Below the pieces are notes generated by a model, which had not been told where the DNA came from, did no database searches, and saw only the letters and a list, made by a program, of their open reading frames with translations. DNA of 64,000 nt from Nonlabens antarcticus (GTDB taxonomy: Bacteria > Bacteroidota > Bacteroidia > Flavobacteriales > Flavobacteriaceae), in contig NZ_JADFCO010000065.1 of NCBI RefSeq assembly GCF_015356755.1, positions 1 to 64,000 on the forward strand, in the 5' to 3' direction. Positions 8,522-17,057 of the stretch are shown here, piece by piece. Position 1 is the first letter of the stretch, and each line of letters opens with the position of its first letter. The position numbers and the translations under genes were made by a program.

Positions 8522-9505
8522 CTAGCTGATTCTAGACATCAAATCCTCAGAAAACTTTTTAAGGACTGCCTTGTTTTTCGGTTCCATGTCTAAGGATGCA
8601 ATGGTTTTTAAAGCACTATCAGTGTAAGTCTTGATAGCTTCCAGAGTCCGATTTGCGCCACCGCTGTTTACAAAAAGCTCTTTAGCACGTTCTTTTTTAT
8701 CATCGATTTGGTCAGCGTTTAGGTTGCGGTAATCTTGAGCGAATAGTGACTTTAACTCTTCTGAAAAATCATCATTATCAATCGACTTCAAATACAGATA
8801 GGTTTTCTTGTTTTCTCTGATATCACCGCCCACTTCCTTTCCAAAAGTTTCTGGATCGCCAAAGGCATCCAGATAATCATCCATCAACTGGAACGCCATG
8901 CCCAGCTGGATGCCGTATGTATATATTTTCTCCTGCTCTTCTGGGTTCTTACCAGCGATAATCGCACCCATTTGCAACGCGCAACCTACTAAAACAGACG
9001 TTTTCAATTTGATCATCAACAGATAATCCTCAACCGTAACATCTGTTCTGGTTTCAAAATCCACGTCCATCTGCTGTCCCTCGCAAACTTCCAGTGCTGT
9101 TTTAGAAAAAATACTATTTAACGCATAAAAGGATTCTGGATCATAAGAAAGAAAGCTTTGGTAAGCGATAATCATCATAGCATCACCGCTCAGGATTCCG
9201 GTATTTGTATCCCACTTTTCGTGCACCGTTTCTTTACCGCGACGTAGTGCTGCTGCATCCATAATGTCATCGTGCAACAAAGTAAAGTTGTGAAAAACCT
9301 CTATGGCCACAGCGGCATCCAGTGCTTTTTCGATATCACTTCCATACATTTCTGCACTCATCAACGTCAGCAATGGCCGCAAACGCTTCCCGCCCAGTCC
9401 TAATATATAATGCACCGGATCGTATAGTCCGCTGGGTTTTTTATGGGTGATCGTGGTGTCCAGATATTCTAAAAACTGACTCCTTAAATTTTCAATGCTA
9501 GTCAT
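8522..9505 (-). CDS. Polyprenyl (all-trans) diphosphate synthase
   Basis: Condenses allylic diphosphates with isopentenyl diphosphate, giving precursors for menaquinone or carotenoids. The 327-residue frame begins at the MTSIENLR methionine; an upstream in-frame ATG at 9538 would add eleven residues unlike the family. It has the first aspartate-rich motif LLHDDIMDAAALRR (about residues 80-93), the second motif QLMDDYLDAFGD (about 205-216), and GGKRLRP near 39-45. Chain length of the product cannot be read reliably from sequence alone; geranylgeranyl or farnesyl products are both possible. The adjoining 99-residue gene is translationally coupled. The pathway entry enzyme dxs lies 19 kb away in the window. 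Confidence 0.92.
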   Translation of the reverse strand: MTSIENLRSQFLEYLDTTITHKKPSGLYDPVHYILGLGGKRLRPLLTLMSAEMYGSDIEKALDAAVAIEVFHNFTLLHDDIMDAAALRRGKETVHEKWDTNTGILSGDAMMIIAYQSFLSYDPESFYALNSIFSKTALEVCEGQQMDVDFETRTDVTVEDYLLMIKLKTSVLVGCALQMGAIIAGKNPEEQEKIYTYGIQLGMAFQLMDDYLDAFGDPETFGKEVGGDIRENKKTYLYLKSIDNDDFSEELKSLFAQDYRNLNADQIDDKKERAKELFVNSGGANRTLEAIKTYTDSALKTIASLDMEPKNKAVLKKFSEDLMSRIS

Positions 9506-9581
9506 AAGTTCAAAAATAGCAAAGGAACTATCATACACAGCTCATTATGTTGTCTGATATTTTAAAAGAATCATAAACTTT

Positions 9582-9609
9582 GGAAACTTTGTTAGTTTCT
9601 AAAGTTTCC
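9582..9609. promoter_or_regulatory. Likely operator of the TetR repressor
   Basis: A perfect inverted repeat, GGAAACTTT and AAAGTTTCC, with a ten-base spacer, just upstream of the -7 box of the efflux operon. A shorter inner repeat, GAAAC and GTTTC, lies at 9583-9599. Size and place fit a TetR-family operator that blocks the promoter; binding is inferred. Confidence 0.6.
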
Positions 9610-9615
9610 CGTGAC

Positions 9616-9623
9616 TACTTTTG
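9616..9623 (+). promoter_or_regulatory. Probable -7 box of the efflux operon
   Basis: TACTTTTG fits TAnnTTTG and lies 15 bases before the chosen TetR start codon. A TTTG at 9588-9591 could serve as the -33 element, but its 24-base spacing is longer than usual. Confidence 0.5.
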
Positions 9624-9638
9624 CAGCTTGAAATTAAT

Positions 9639-10253
9639 ATGGAACCTAAAGAACTAATTTTAAAAGAGTCCCTTGACCTGTTTTTAAATCACGGGTTCAA
9701 AAGCGTGACTATGGATGATATCGCGAGCCGTATGGGTATGAGTAAAAAAACGCTTTATACACATTATAAAAATAAAAGTGAGCTTGTTGCCGCAACTTCC
9801 ATGCATATGTGCAACTTCATTTGCGACGGTGTTAATAATATTGCTCTTGATGAGAACCGCACTCCTATTGAAGAGTTGTATGAAGTCAAGAGTTATGTGA
9901 TGCGTGAACTTAGAGGGGATAACTCCTCATCAATCTATCAATTGCAAAAATATTATCCAGAGATTCATCAAATTATTAGCAAACGCATGTATGATTTTAT
10001 GGATAATTGCATTTATCGCAATGTAGAACGTGGTATTGAACTAGGACTTTACCGTGATAATATTGATAAAACCTTTGTTGCTCGTATGTACTTCATAGGC
10101 ATTCAAGGAATCAAAAATATTTCCATCTTCCCTATCGATCGATTCCCACAAGACCAGCTATATGACCAGTATCTTGAATATCACTTGCGTGGAATCGTGA
10201 CACCTGCAGGCCGTAATATTTTAAATGAATTAACCCAATCAAACCATCATTAA
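9639..10253 (+). CDS. TetR/AcrR-family repressor of the efflux operon
   Basis: A 204-residue regulator with an N-terminal helix-turn-helix (about residues 10-55, with GFKSVTMDDIASRMGMSKKT and LYTHYKNKSEL) and a variable C-terminal ligand domain. The ATG at 9639 is used here; the frame opens at a TTG six codons earlier, which would lie on the promoter box. Its stop codon abuts the tolC start codon, so it is the first gene of a four-gene operon with outer-membrane channel, adaptor and pump. This order, together with the inverted repeat at 9582-9609, suggests autoregulation and induction by a pump substrate (inference). The inducer is unknown. Confidence 0.9.
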   Translation: MEPKELILKESLDLFLNHGFKSVTMDDIASRMGMSKKTLYTHYKNKSELVAATSMHMCNFICDGVNNIALDENRTPIEELYEVKSYVMRELRGDNSSSIYQLQKYYPEIHQIISKRMYDFMDNCIYRNVERGIELGLYRDNIDKTFVARMYFIGIQGIKNISIFPIDRFPQDQLYDQYLEYHLRGIVTPAGRNILNELTQSNHH

Positions 10254-11642
10254 ATGTCAGTAATTAAGTACAGTATCGTGATGTTGATGTTTTTCGCTTT
10301 CGCGAAAGCGAACTCACAACAGCTCACAACTACATCAGAAAACTACAGCTTTACACTAGAGGAAGCCATTGACTTTGCCTTGTTGAATAACTATCAAGCG
10401 ATTAATTCCAGACGCGATATCGCAAAAGCTTTGAAGCAAAAATGGGAAACGACCGCGACTGGATTACCACAAATTTCAGGAAGTGCAGATTATAACAATC
10501 AGCTCAAGCAACCAGTGTCCGTTCTCCCTGGAGAGATTATTGGGGAGGCACCAGGCACCTTTGTTCCCGTAGTTTTTTCACCTAAACAAAATGCAAGCCT
10601 CACTGCCACATTAAGCCAGATCATTTTTGACGGAAGTTATCTTGTAGCATTGGAAGCTTCTAAGACCTTTCTGAAATTTTCAGAAAACGCCAATAATAAA
10701 ACAAAATTAGAAGTTAGAAAAGGAGTCATCAATGCCTATGGAGGCGTTCTATTGTCTCAAGAAAATGTGGACATCATCACTAAAAACCTTGAAACATTAG
10801 AAAAGAACCTTTATGAAACAAGAAAAATATTTGAAAATGGCCTGACGGAAGAGGAAGATGTAGAACAATTAGAAATTACTTTCCTTCAATTGACAAACCA
10901 GCTGAACAGTGCCCAGCGACAGACTGAAATCGCTATGAACATGTTTCAGCTTGCGATGGGAATTGACCTAGCAAGTAACGTAAAACTAGCAGATAACCTG
11001 GAAAGCCTTGCTGTAAAAACGATTGATCCCGCATTAAGTAATCAAAACCTCAATCTAGAACAGTCTGTTGATTATCGCATTGCATTCAATCTTACAGAAC
11101 AGCGTCGTCTGGAATACAAACTAGAGCGCAGTAAGGCGTTACCAAGGATTACTGGATTTATAAATTATGGAACCCAGGCCTTTGATAATGAATTTGTTTT
11201 TTTTAAAAACAGCACACAATGGTACCCACAATCAGTGGCTGGAGTAAGTATCAACTGGCCCATTTTCACATCGTTCGGTAGAAAGGCGCGGACAGATCGT
11301 GCAAAAATCGCGTGGGATCAGGCAGAGACAGACTTAGATAGAAGGCAGCAGGAAATCAGACTTGATTATGAAAGCGCCGTTAATGATTACCAGCTTGCCA
11401 TCGATACCTATTATACAAATAAAAAGAATCTTGAACTGGCAGAGCGTATTGAAAATAAAAACGAAATCAAGTTTACGGAAGGTATTGCCAGCAGCTTTGA
11501 TTTAAGACAGGCACAAACGCAATTATACCAGGCACAATCAGAATATCTTAATAGTATGTATCAGGTCATTAGTAATAAAGCGACTCTAGAAACCGTACTG
11601 AATACCCCTAATTATTTATCAACTAGAAATGACCGTCCATAA
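10254..11642 (+). CDS. TolC-family outer-membrane efflux channel
   Basis: The outer-membrane duct of a tripartite RND pump. Of 462 residues, 1-22 are a signal peptide whose end is encoded by the recurrent palindrome at 10293-10312 (FAFAKANSQ). The mature part has the two OEP repeats: long helical segments separated by barrel strands, with the typical opening SFTLEEAIDFALLNN and the second-half FTEGIASSFDLRQAQTQLYQAQ. It follows the TetR gene without a spacer and is followed by the adaptor gene after ten bases. The family is clear; substrate specificity lies with the pump. Confidence 0.93.
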   Translation: MSVIKYSIVMLMFFAFAKANSQQLTTTSENYSFTLEEAIDFALLNNYQAINSRRDIAKALKQKWETTATGLPQISGSADYNNQLKQPVSVLPGEIIGEAPGTFVPVVFSPKQNASLTATLSQIIFDGSYLVALEASKTFLKFSENANNKTKLEVRKGVINAYGGVLLSQENVDIITKNLETLEKNLYETRKIFENGLTEEEDVEQLEITFLQLTNQLNSAQRQTEIAMNMFQLAMGIDLASNVKLADNLESLAVKTIDPALSNQNLNLEQSVDYRIAFNLTEQRRLEYKLERSKALPRITGFINYGTQAFDNEFVFFKNSTQWYPQSVAGVSINWPIFTSFGRKARTDRAKIAWDQAETDLDRRQQEIRLDYESAVNDYQLAIDTYYTNKKNLELAERIENKNEIKFTEGIASSFDLRQAQTQLYQAQSEYLNSMYQVISNKATLETVLNTPNYLSTRNDRP

Positions 11643-11652
11643 CAACCATAAC

Positions 11653-12822
11653 ATGAAAAATAAATTAATCTATTTGCTATTATTACCAGTACTGATCGCC
11701 TGTGGTGGTGAACAATCCATTGACGAACTTATCGCTAGTAAGGATGTTGATGCTATTGCCCATAAAAAAACAGAGCTTCTTAATGAGAAAAAAGAGTTGG
11801 AAAATGAGATCAACACGATTGAGAAATACTTAGATGAAAACAGCGTGAAAAAAGATGGTGCACTGGTGAGTATTGAAACTGTAACTGACACCTTATTTAA
11901 TCACTTCATAGAATTACAAGGAAGTGTTGACACGAAGCAAAATATTACAATCACTGCAGAAACTTCTGGAGTTTTGACAAATGTTTATGTTACAGAAGGG
12001 CAGCGGGTTTCTAAAGGACAACGCCTTGCCCGAGTTGATGATGGTGGTGTGGGACAGCAAATTGAACAAATGAAGGTAGAGGCACAACTTGCTAAAACAA
12101 CCTTTGAAAGACAGAAAAGACTTTGGGATCAAAATATAGGCTCAGAAATCCAGTATTTACAGGCAAAAGCTGGCTATGAGGCTCGTCAAAGCGCCATCAA
12201 TTCCATGCAACAGCAACTGGCAAAAAGTGTGATCACGGCGCCTTTTTCTGGGGTAATTGATAATGTCATTACAGAGCAGGGAAGTGTTGTGTCACCAGGA
12301 TCCACGCAACTATTCCGTTTAGTTAATCTAGACGATATGTACATTGAAGTTGAGGTTCCAGAAAGCTATATCGCTACCATCACAAAGGGAACTGAAGTCG
12401 ACGTTGAGTTCCCTGTATTGGGAGAAAAAATGACCAGTACAGTGCGTCAAAGCAGTGCTTTTATCAATCCAGCAAATCGGTCTTTTAGAATTGAGATTCC
12501 CGTCAGCAATAAGAATGGAAACATAAAACCTAACCTTACCGCTAGATTAAAAATCAACGATTATTCTAGTGAGAATGCTATTCTAATCCCATTATCTGTG
12601 ATAAGTGAAAATCAAAATGGTGAACAATACGTAATGGTAGCCACTGATTTTAAGAAAAACGCTGATTTTGATACCGCTATTGCGAAAAGGAAGCTTATCA
12701 AAGCCGGTAAAACAAGTGACAATATGATCGAAATCACAGAAGGTATTACCAGCGGAGATTTAATTATAGTTGAAGGAGCCCGTAGTGTTCGAGAAGGCCA
12801 ACAAATAAGAATAAAAGACTAA
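11653..12822 (+). CDS. RND periplasmic adaptor (membrane fusion) lipoprotein
   Basis: Links the inner-membrane pump to the TolC channel. From the ATG at 11653 the protein has 389 residues and a lipoprotein signal LLLLPVLIAC with Cys17 as the lipid site; an upstream in-frame ATG at 11629 overlaps tolC and would bury the signal. It has a coiled coil (about 25-60) placed unusually early, a biotinyl/lipoyl-like hairpin with TAETSGVLTNVYVTEGQRV, a second helical hairpin, the returning ITAPFSGVIDNVITEQGSVV, and the beta-barrel and C-terminal domains. The extra N-terminal coiled coil (ASKDVDAIAHKKTELLNEKK) is a visible addition to the standard fold. Third gene of the efflux operon. Confidence 0.93.
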   Translation: MKNKLIYLLLLPVLIACGGEQSIDELIASKDVDAIAHKKTELLNEKKELENEINTIEKYLDENSVKKDGALVSIETVTDTLFNHFIELQGSVDTKQNITITAETSGVLTNVYVTEGQRVSKGQRLARVDDGGVGQQIEQMKVEAQLAKTTFERQKRLWDQNIGSEIQYLQAKAGYEARQSAINSMQQQLAKSVITAPFSGVIDNVITEQGSVVSPGSTQLFRLVNLDDMYIEVEVPESYIATITKGTEVDVEFPVLGEKMTSTVRQSSAFINPANRSFRIEIPVSNKNGNIKPNLTARLKINDYSSENAILIPLSVISENQNGEQYVMVATDFKKNADFDTAIAKRKLIKAGKTSDNMIEITEGITSGDLIIVEGARSVREGQQIRIKD

Positions 12823-12827
12823 TTATT

Positions 12828-15800
12828 ATGGGTAAAAAGAGCGAAAAGGAATTTGGTTTATCCTCATGGGCGATCAATAATTCCACCGTAATATGGATCA
12901 TTATTGGCCTGGTTCTCGTCTTGGGGATATCCGGTTACTTTGCAATGCCACGGGAGGATTTTCCTGAGGTAAAGGAAACTAAAATATATATTTCCAGTGT
13001 CTATCCAGGAAATACCGCAGAGGATATCGAGCGATTGATCACAGAACCGTTGGAAGATAAATTAAAGAATCTTTCTAACGTTGTTGAAATTCTATCTACT
13101 TCACAAGAGGATTATTCCATCATTACGATTGAATTCAATGAGAAGCTCACTGTTGAAGAAGCAAAGCAGAAAGTTAAGGATGAGGTTGATGTAGAAACAT
13201 CAAACGAAGACTGGCCTACCTTTAATAATGCTAAGGTAGAGCCTAATATTTTTGACCTGAAAATAAGCGAGCAGGTTCCTATTATGAATATCAACCTTAG
13301 GGGTGATTATACCGTTAGAGAGCTTAAGGAATTTGCAGAATATCTAGAAGATGAAATCGAGAATCTAGAACAAATCAAAGAAGCAGAAATACGTGGAGCC
13401 CAAGAACTAGAAGTAGAAGTTGCCGTTGATATTTACAAAATGACTGCCGCTAAGGTTAGCTTTGATAATGTGATCAATGCAGTAGCAGGTGGTAATGCGA
13501 CCATGAGTGCCGGTAATATTAAAACAGAAAGCCAGCGACGCACTATACGAATACTGGGAGAAATCACGAGACCTGATCAACTGGAACGTTTTGTAGTTAA
13601 GAACGAAAACGGTCCTATTTATTTAACGGATATCGCGACAGTAAATTTTCGAGAGGAAGACAAAACCACTTTTGCGAGAGAATTTGGAGATCCTGTTGTC
13701 ATGATTGACGTAAAAAAACAAGCCGGGAAAAATACCATTGAAGCAGCAGAAAGCATTCGTGATATTATTAAAGAGTCTCAAGAAAACGGGAGCATTCCAG
13801 ACAACGTTGAAATATCCATTACCAATGATGGTTCCAGCCGTACTCTTAACCAGGTAGATGATCTAGTCAACAACATAATTTTCGGTGTCATTCTGGTAGT
13901 TACGGTTCTTATGTTCTTCTTAGGGTTTAGAAATGCCTTGTTTGTAGGATTTGCTATTCCTATGTCAATGTTGATGAGTTTTATCATCCTTAACTTTTTA
14001 GGATATACGTTAAACACTATGATTCTATTTGCCATGATAATGGGATTGGGGATGCTGGTAGATAACGGTATTGTAGTAGTTGAAAATGTGTACCGTTTGA
14101 TGGATGAAGAAGGCATGTCGAGAATGAAAGCTGCCAAAGTGGGAATAGGCGAGATCGCCGTTCCTATTATTATTTCCACCTTGACAACGGTTGCCGCTTT
14201 TATTCCTATAGGTTTATGGCCGGGAATCATGGGAGAGTTCATGAAATATTTCCCCATCACTTTGTCCATTGTTTTAGGGAGTTCCCTAGTTGTAGCTATA
14301 TTTTTCAATTCCATGCTGGTTTCAAAATTCATGAGCATTGATGAGAAAAACATACCTCTAAAGAAATTGATTCTGATTACCATTATCATGGGATCTATAG
14401 GAACTCTAATAATGATATTTGGCGGTGCGATTAGAGGTTTGGGAACTGTAATGGTAGTGACGGTAATCCTATTATGGCTTTACAAATATGTAATTAAGGG
14501 ATGGACAACCTTCTTTCAAAGGAGAAGTTTGAAATGGCTCGACAATGCCTATGAGAAGTTCTTGGTGTTCGCATTAAGAGGGAAAACACCTTATTACTTT
14601 ACAGGCGGAATGGTCGTGATGTTTTTGGGAGTGTTGTTTTTGTATTTCGGCGTATCGGTAGCCAGCGGTCGTACTAAAGTAGAATTCTTCCCGGAAAACA
14701 AACCCAATCAGATTATAGTTTACATAGAGTATCCTGAGGGAACTTCTATTAAAAAAACCAATAGCACCACTAAAGAAATTGAGGATATTGTTTACGAAGT
14801 TTTGAACGCTCCTGAATACATGGAAGATGGTGAGAATTTCCTTGTGGAAAGTGCCGTTTCTCAAGTAGGTGAAGGCGCTGGAAACCCGCAAACAGATGGC
14901 GGTAGTGCTGCAGAAATGCCTAATAAAGGTAAAATCACTGCAAGTATGCGAGAATACAAATACCGCAATGGAAAAGACAGCGAGGTATTGCGCCAGAAAG
15001 TGCAGGAAGCAGTTCAAGGTAAATTTCCCGGAATTGCGATTAGTGTTGAAAAAGACCAGGCGGGACCACCAGCGGGATATCCCGTAAATATTGAATTACA
15101 AGGGGACGATTATAGCGATCTCATTGTAACTGCAGAGCGCATGGTAAAATTCTTGAACGAGAAAAATATTGCGCCCATTGATGAATTGAAAATAGATGTC
15201 AATAAAAGTAAACCAGCATTACAAGTCAAGGTAGACCGTGAAAAAGCCGGCGAACTAGGAATCAGTGCAAGCCAAGTAGGGATGCAGTTACGTAGATCGA
15301 TATTTGGTGAAAAAGCGGGTGTCTATAAAAAAGATGGTGAGGATTATGACATCAACGTTCGCTTCAATGAAGAGAATCGATACGATCGCAGTTCGCTATT
15401 CAATCAACGTATCACGTTTAGAGATATGGCTTCTGGACAAATACGCGAGATTCCAGTAAGTGCGGTCACCACGCAAGAAAACGTTTCTGGGTTTAGCGCT
15501 ATTAAACATAAGGACAACAAGAGAGTCGTCACGGTTTACAGTGCTTTAAAACCAGGCTACAGTGATGCAGGAGCAGCAGTTGCACAAATTCAAAACGAGA
15601 TGCTCGATTTTCAAAATCTATCTGACACCATTAAAATCGATTATACGGGTCAGTTAGAAGAGCAAAACAAACAGCAAGCTTTTTTAATGACAGCCTTGAT
15701 GTCAGGACTCGCATTGATCTTCTTCATTCTAGTATTTCAGTTTAGTGGCGTGTCAAAACCTACGATCATCATGATTTCCATATTCTTGAGTTTTATAGGT

Positions 15801-16343
15801 GTCTTTCTTGGGTTGATGATTACGGGATGGCCGTTTGTAATTATGATGACTATGATGGGAATCATATCTCTAGCGGGTATTGTGGTGAATAATAGTGTGG
15901 TACTAATTGACTATGTGGATATCTTAGTACTGCGTAAGATTGAACAATTAGGGATTGATGATGGCAAATACCTCATCTCTAGAGAAGACCAGTTTGAAGC
16001 CATTGTCCAGGCAGGAAAAGCAAGATTACGTCCTGTATTGTTGACTGCAATCACCACCGTTTTAGGATTGATTCCGTTAGCGATTGGTTTAAATATTGAT
16101 TTCTTCAGTCTCTTTAGTGAGTTTGACCCTAAAGTTTATGTGGGTGGAGATAACGTGATTTTCTGGGGACCATTAGCCTGGACCGTAATATTCGGATTGT
16201 TGTTTGCGACCTTCCTCACATTGATTATTGTTCCTATCCTGTTGTACCTGGTTCACAGAGCAAAACTGCGCTATCGCAGGAAGTACGGTGAGCAGCCAGA
16301 AGAAGGAGATCAGATTCCTTCAGAAGTAGAAGAGGCAGCTTAG
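12828..16343 (+). CDS. RND efflux permease, HAE-type
   Basis: Inner-membrane proton-driven pump of the tripartite system. At 1171 residues it is longer than AcrB (about 1050). The first transmembrane segment (18-38) is followed by the porter domain, the TM2-6 block and GLGMLVDNGIVVVENVY. In this segment Asp412 aligns with AcrB Asp407, while the next residue is Asn413 where AcrB has Asp408. The second-half counterpart reads AGIVVNNSVVLIDYVD without the lysine found in AcrB. About residues 511-565 form an extra hydrophobic hairpin between the two halves (LILITIIMGSIGTLIMIF and TVMVVTVILLWLYKYV), accounting for much of the extra length. Last gene of the operon, followed by a terminator. Drug, bile-salt or lipid export are possible substrates. 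Confidence 0.94.
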   Translation: MGKKSEKEFGLSSWAINNSTVIWIIIGLVLVLGISGYFAMPREDFPEVKETKIYISSVYPGNTAEDIERLITEPLEDKLKNLSNVVEILSTSQEDYSIITIEFNEKLTVEEAKQKVKDEVDVETSNEDWPTFNNAKVEPNIFDLKISEQVPIMNINLRGDYTVRELKEFAEYLEDEIENLEQIKEAEIRGAQELEVEVAVDIYKMTAAKVSFDNVINAVAGGNATMSAGNIKTESQRRTIRILGEITRPDQLERFVVKNENGPIYLTDIATVNFREEDKTTFAREFGDPVVMIDVKKQAGKNTIEAAESIRDIIKESQENGSIPDNVEISITNDGSSRTLNQVDDLVNNIIFGVILVVTVLMFFLGFRNALFVGFAIPMSMLMSFIILNFLGYTLNTMILFAMIMGLGMLVDNGIVVVENVYRLMDEEGMSRMKAAKVGIGEIAVPIIISTLTTVAAFIPIGLWPGIMGEFMKYFPITLSIVLGSSLVVAIFFNSMLVSKFMSIDEKNIPLKKLILITIIMGSIGTLIMIFGGAIRGLGTVMVVTVILLWLYKYVIKGWTTFFQRRSLKWLDNAYEKFLVFALRGKTPYYFTGGMVVMFLGVLFLYFGVSVASGRTKVEFFPENKPNQIIVYIEYPEGTSIKKTNSTTKEIEDIVYEVLNAPEYMEDGENFLVESAVSQVGEGAGNPQTDGGSAAEMPNKGKITASMREYKYRNGKDSEVLRQKVQEAVQGKFPGIAISVEKDQAGPPAGYPVNIELQGDDYSDLIVTAERMVKFLNEKNIAPIDELKIDVNKSKPALQVKVDREKAGELGISASQVGMQLRRSIFGEKAGVYKKDGEDYDINVRFNEENRYDRSSLFNQRITFRDMASGQIREIPVSAVTTQENVSGFSAIKHKDNKRVVTVYSALKPGYSDAGAAVAQIQNEMLDFQNLSDTIKIDYTGQLEEQNKQQAFLMTALMSGLALIFFILVFQFSGVSKPTIIMISIFLSFIGVFLGLMITGWPFVIMMTMMGIISLAGIVVNNSVVLIDYVDILVLRKIEQLGIDDGKYLISREDQFEAIVQAGKARLRPVLLTAITTVLGLIPLAIGLNIDFFSLFSEFDPKVYVGGDNVIFWGPLAWTVIFGLLFATFLTLIIVPILLYLVHRAKLRYRRKYGEQPEEGDQIPSEVEEAA

Positions 16344-16366
16344 GCTATATATTATAAAGTATTTAG

Positions 16367-16396
16367 AATGCCTTCTATTATGGGAGGCATTTTTTA
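16367..16396 (+). terminator. Terminator of the efflux operon
   Basis: Arms AATGCCT (16367-16373) and AGGCATT (16385-16391) followed by a T run, about 25 bases after the permease stop codon. Confidence 0.75.
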
Positions 16397-16414
16397 TTGA
16401 GCGAACTTAAATAT

Positions 16415-16428
16415 CGCTTTCGCGAAAG
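16415..16428. repeat. Recurrent palindrome CTTTCGCGAAAG, intergenic copy
   Basis: CGCTTTCGCGAAAG; the right outer arm is lost (GGG instead of CG). It lies in the gene-free stretch after the efflux operon. Confidence 0.85.
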
Positions 16429-17057
16429 GGTATTTAGAACCAGGCCCCATTGCCTTAGAAATTTCCACAGAAAAGGGAAATAGGTTTTATTGAACTTGAT
16501 TTGAAAAAAACAAATACCGATTGCCTTCAGCATTTCGCTTAAGGGAAAACAAGTATAATTAAAGCTTTGTATAAAAAACGGTACTTCCCAGAGTTGAAGT
16601 TCCCTCCATTGAATGAAAGTTGATACCGATGTTTTATAAGCAGAATATCGCGCTTGAAAAGAACTCTGCAAAAACTCATTACCATCGGTATTTTTCCAGC
16701 GAAAAACACAAATCATTTCAAATAGTAAAACAAAAGCTAGGCGTCAAGCCGTGAAAGAACAGCTAGGATAACTCATTGAACGGAAGACTGTAGAAGCAAT
16801 AATCATCAAACTTGTTCTTGACTTTAATCAGGTTTTTGTTCCTACCAAAAGCTTTGTTTGAAATGGATCCTTACTGGCACTGTTTAATATTACTAAATGA
16901 CAGTAAATCAATTTGCCTGCTACATAACCAGGAACTTCCTAATAACAGAGTTTCTACGCATAAATCTTGAGAAGAATTTGAAACTGAGACTAGAACCACA
17001 CCCCTAATAGGACTGGGACTGGAACCTAAGCTCAAAACATGAAATCAAATCCAATCT
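16429..17057. other. Gene-free spacer of about 630 bases
   Basis: I see no gene here. A minus-strand frame of 112 codons (16378-16716) has no recognisable motif, an odd Phe/Trp/Lys-rich composition, and runs through the terminator and palindrome, so I do not call it. Near the right end are two more members of the 13-bp ACTGnGACTGnAA repeat: ACTGAGACTAGAA at 16983-16995 and ACTGGGACTGGAA at 17012-17024. The stretch may be the remains of a lost gene. Confidence 0.5.

Noticed and set aside
13778-14389. Minus-strand frame of 203 codons inside the RND pump gene
   Set aside because: It is antisense to the membrane helices of the permease and shows no independent signature.
16378-16716. Minus-strand frame of 112 codons after the efflux operon
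   Set aside because: No motif, unlike composition, and it overlaps the terminator and palindrome.
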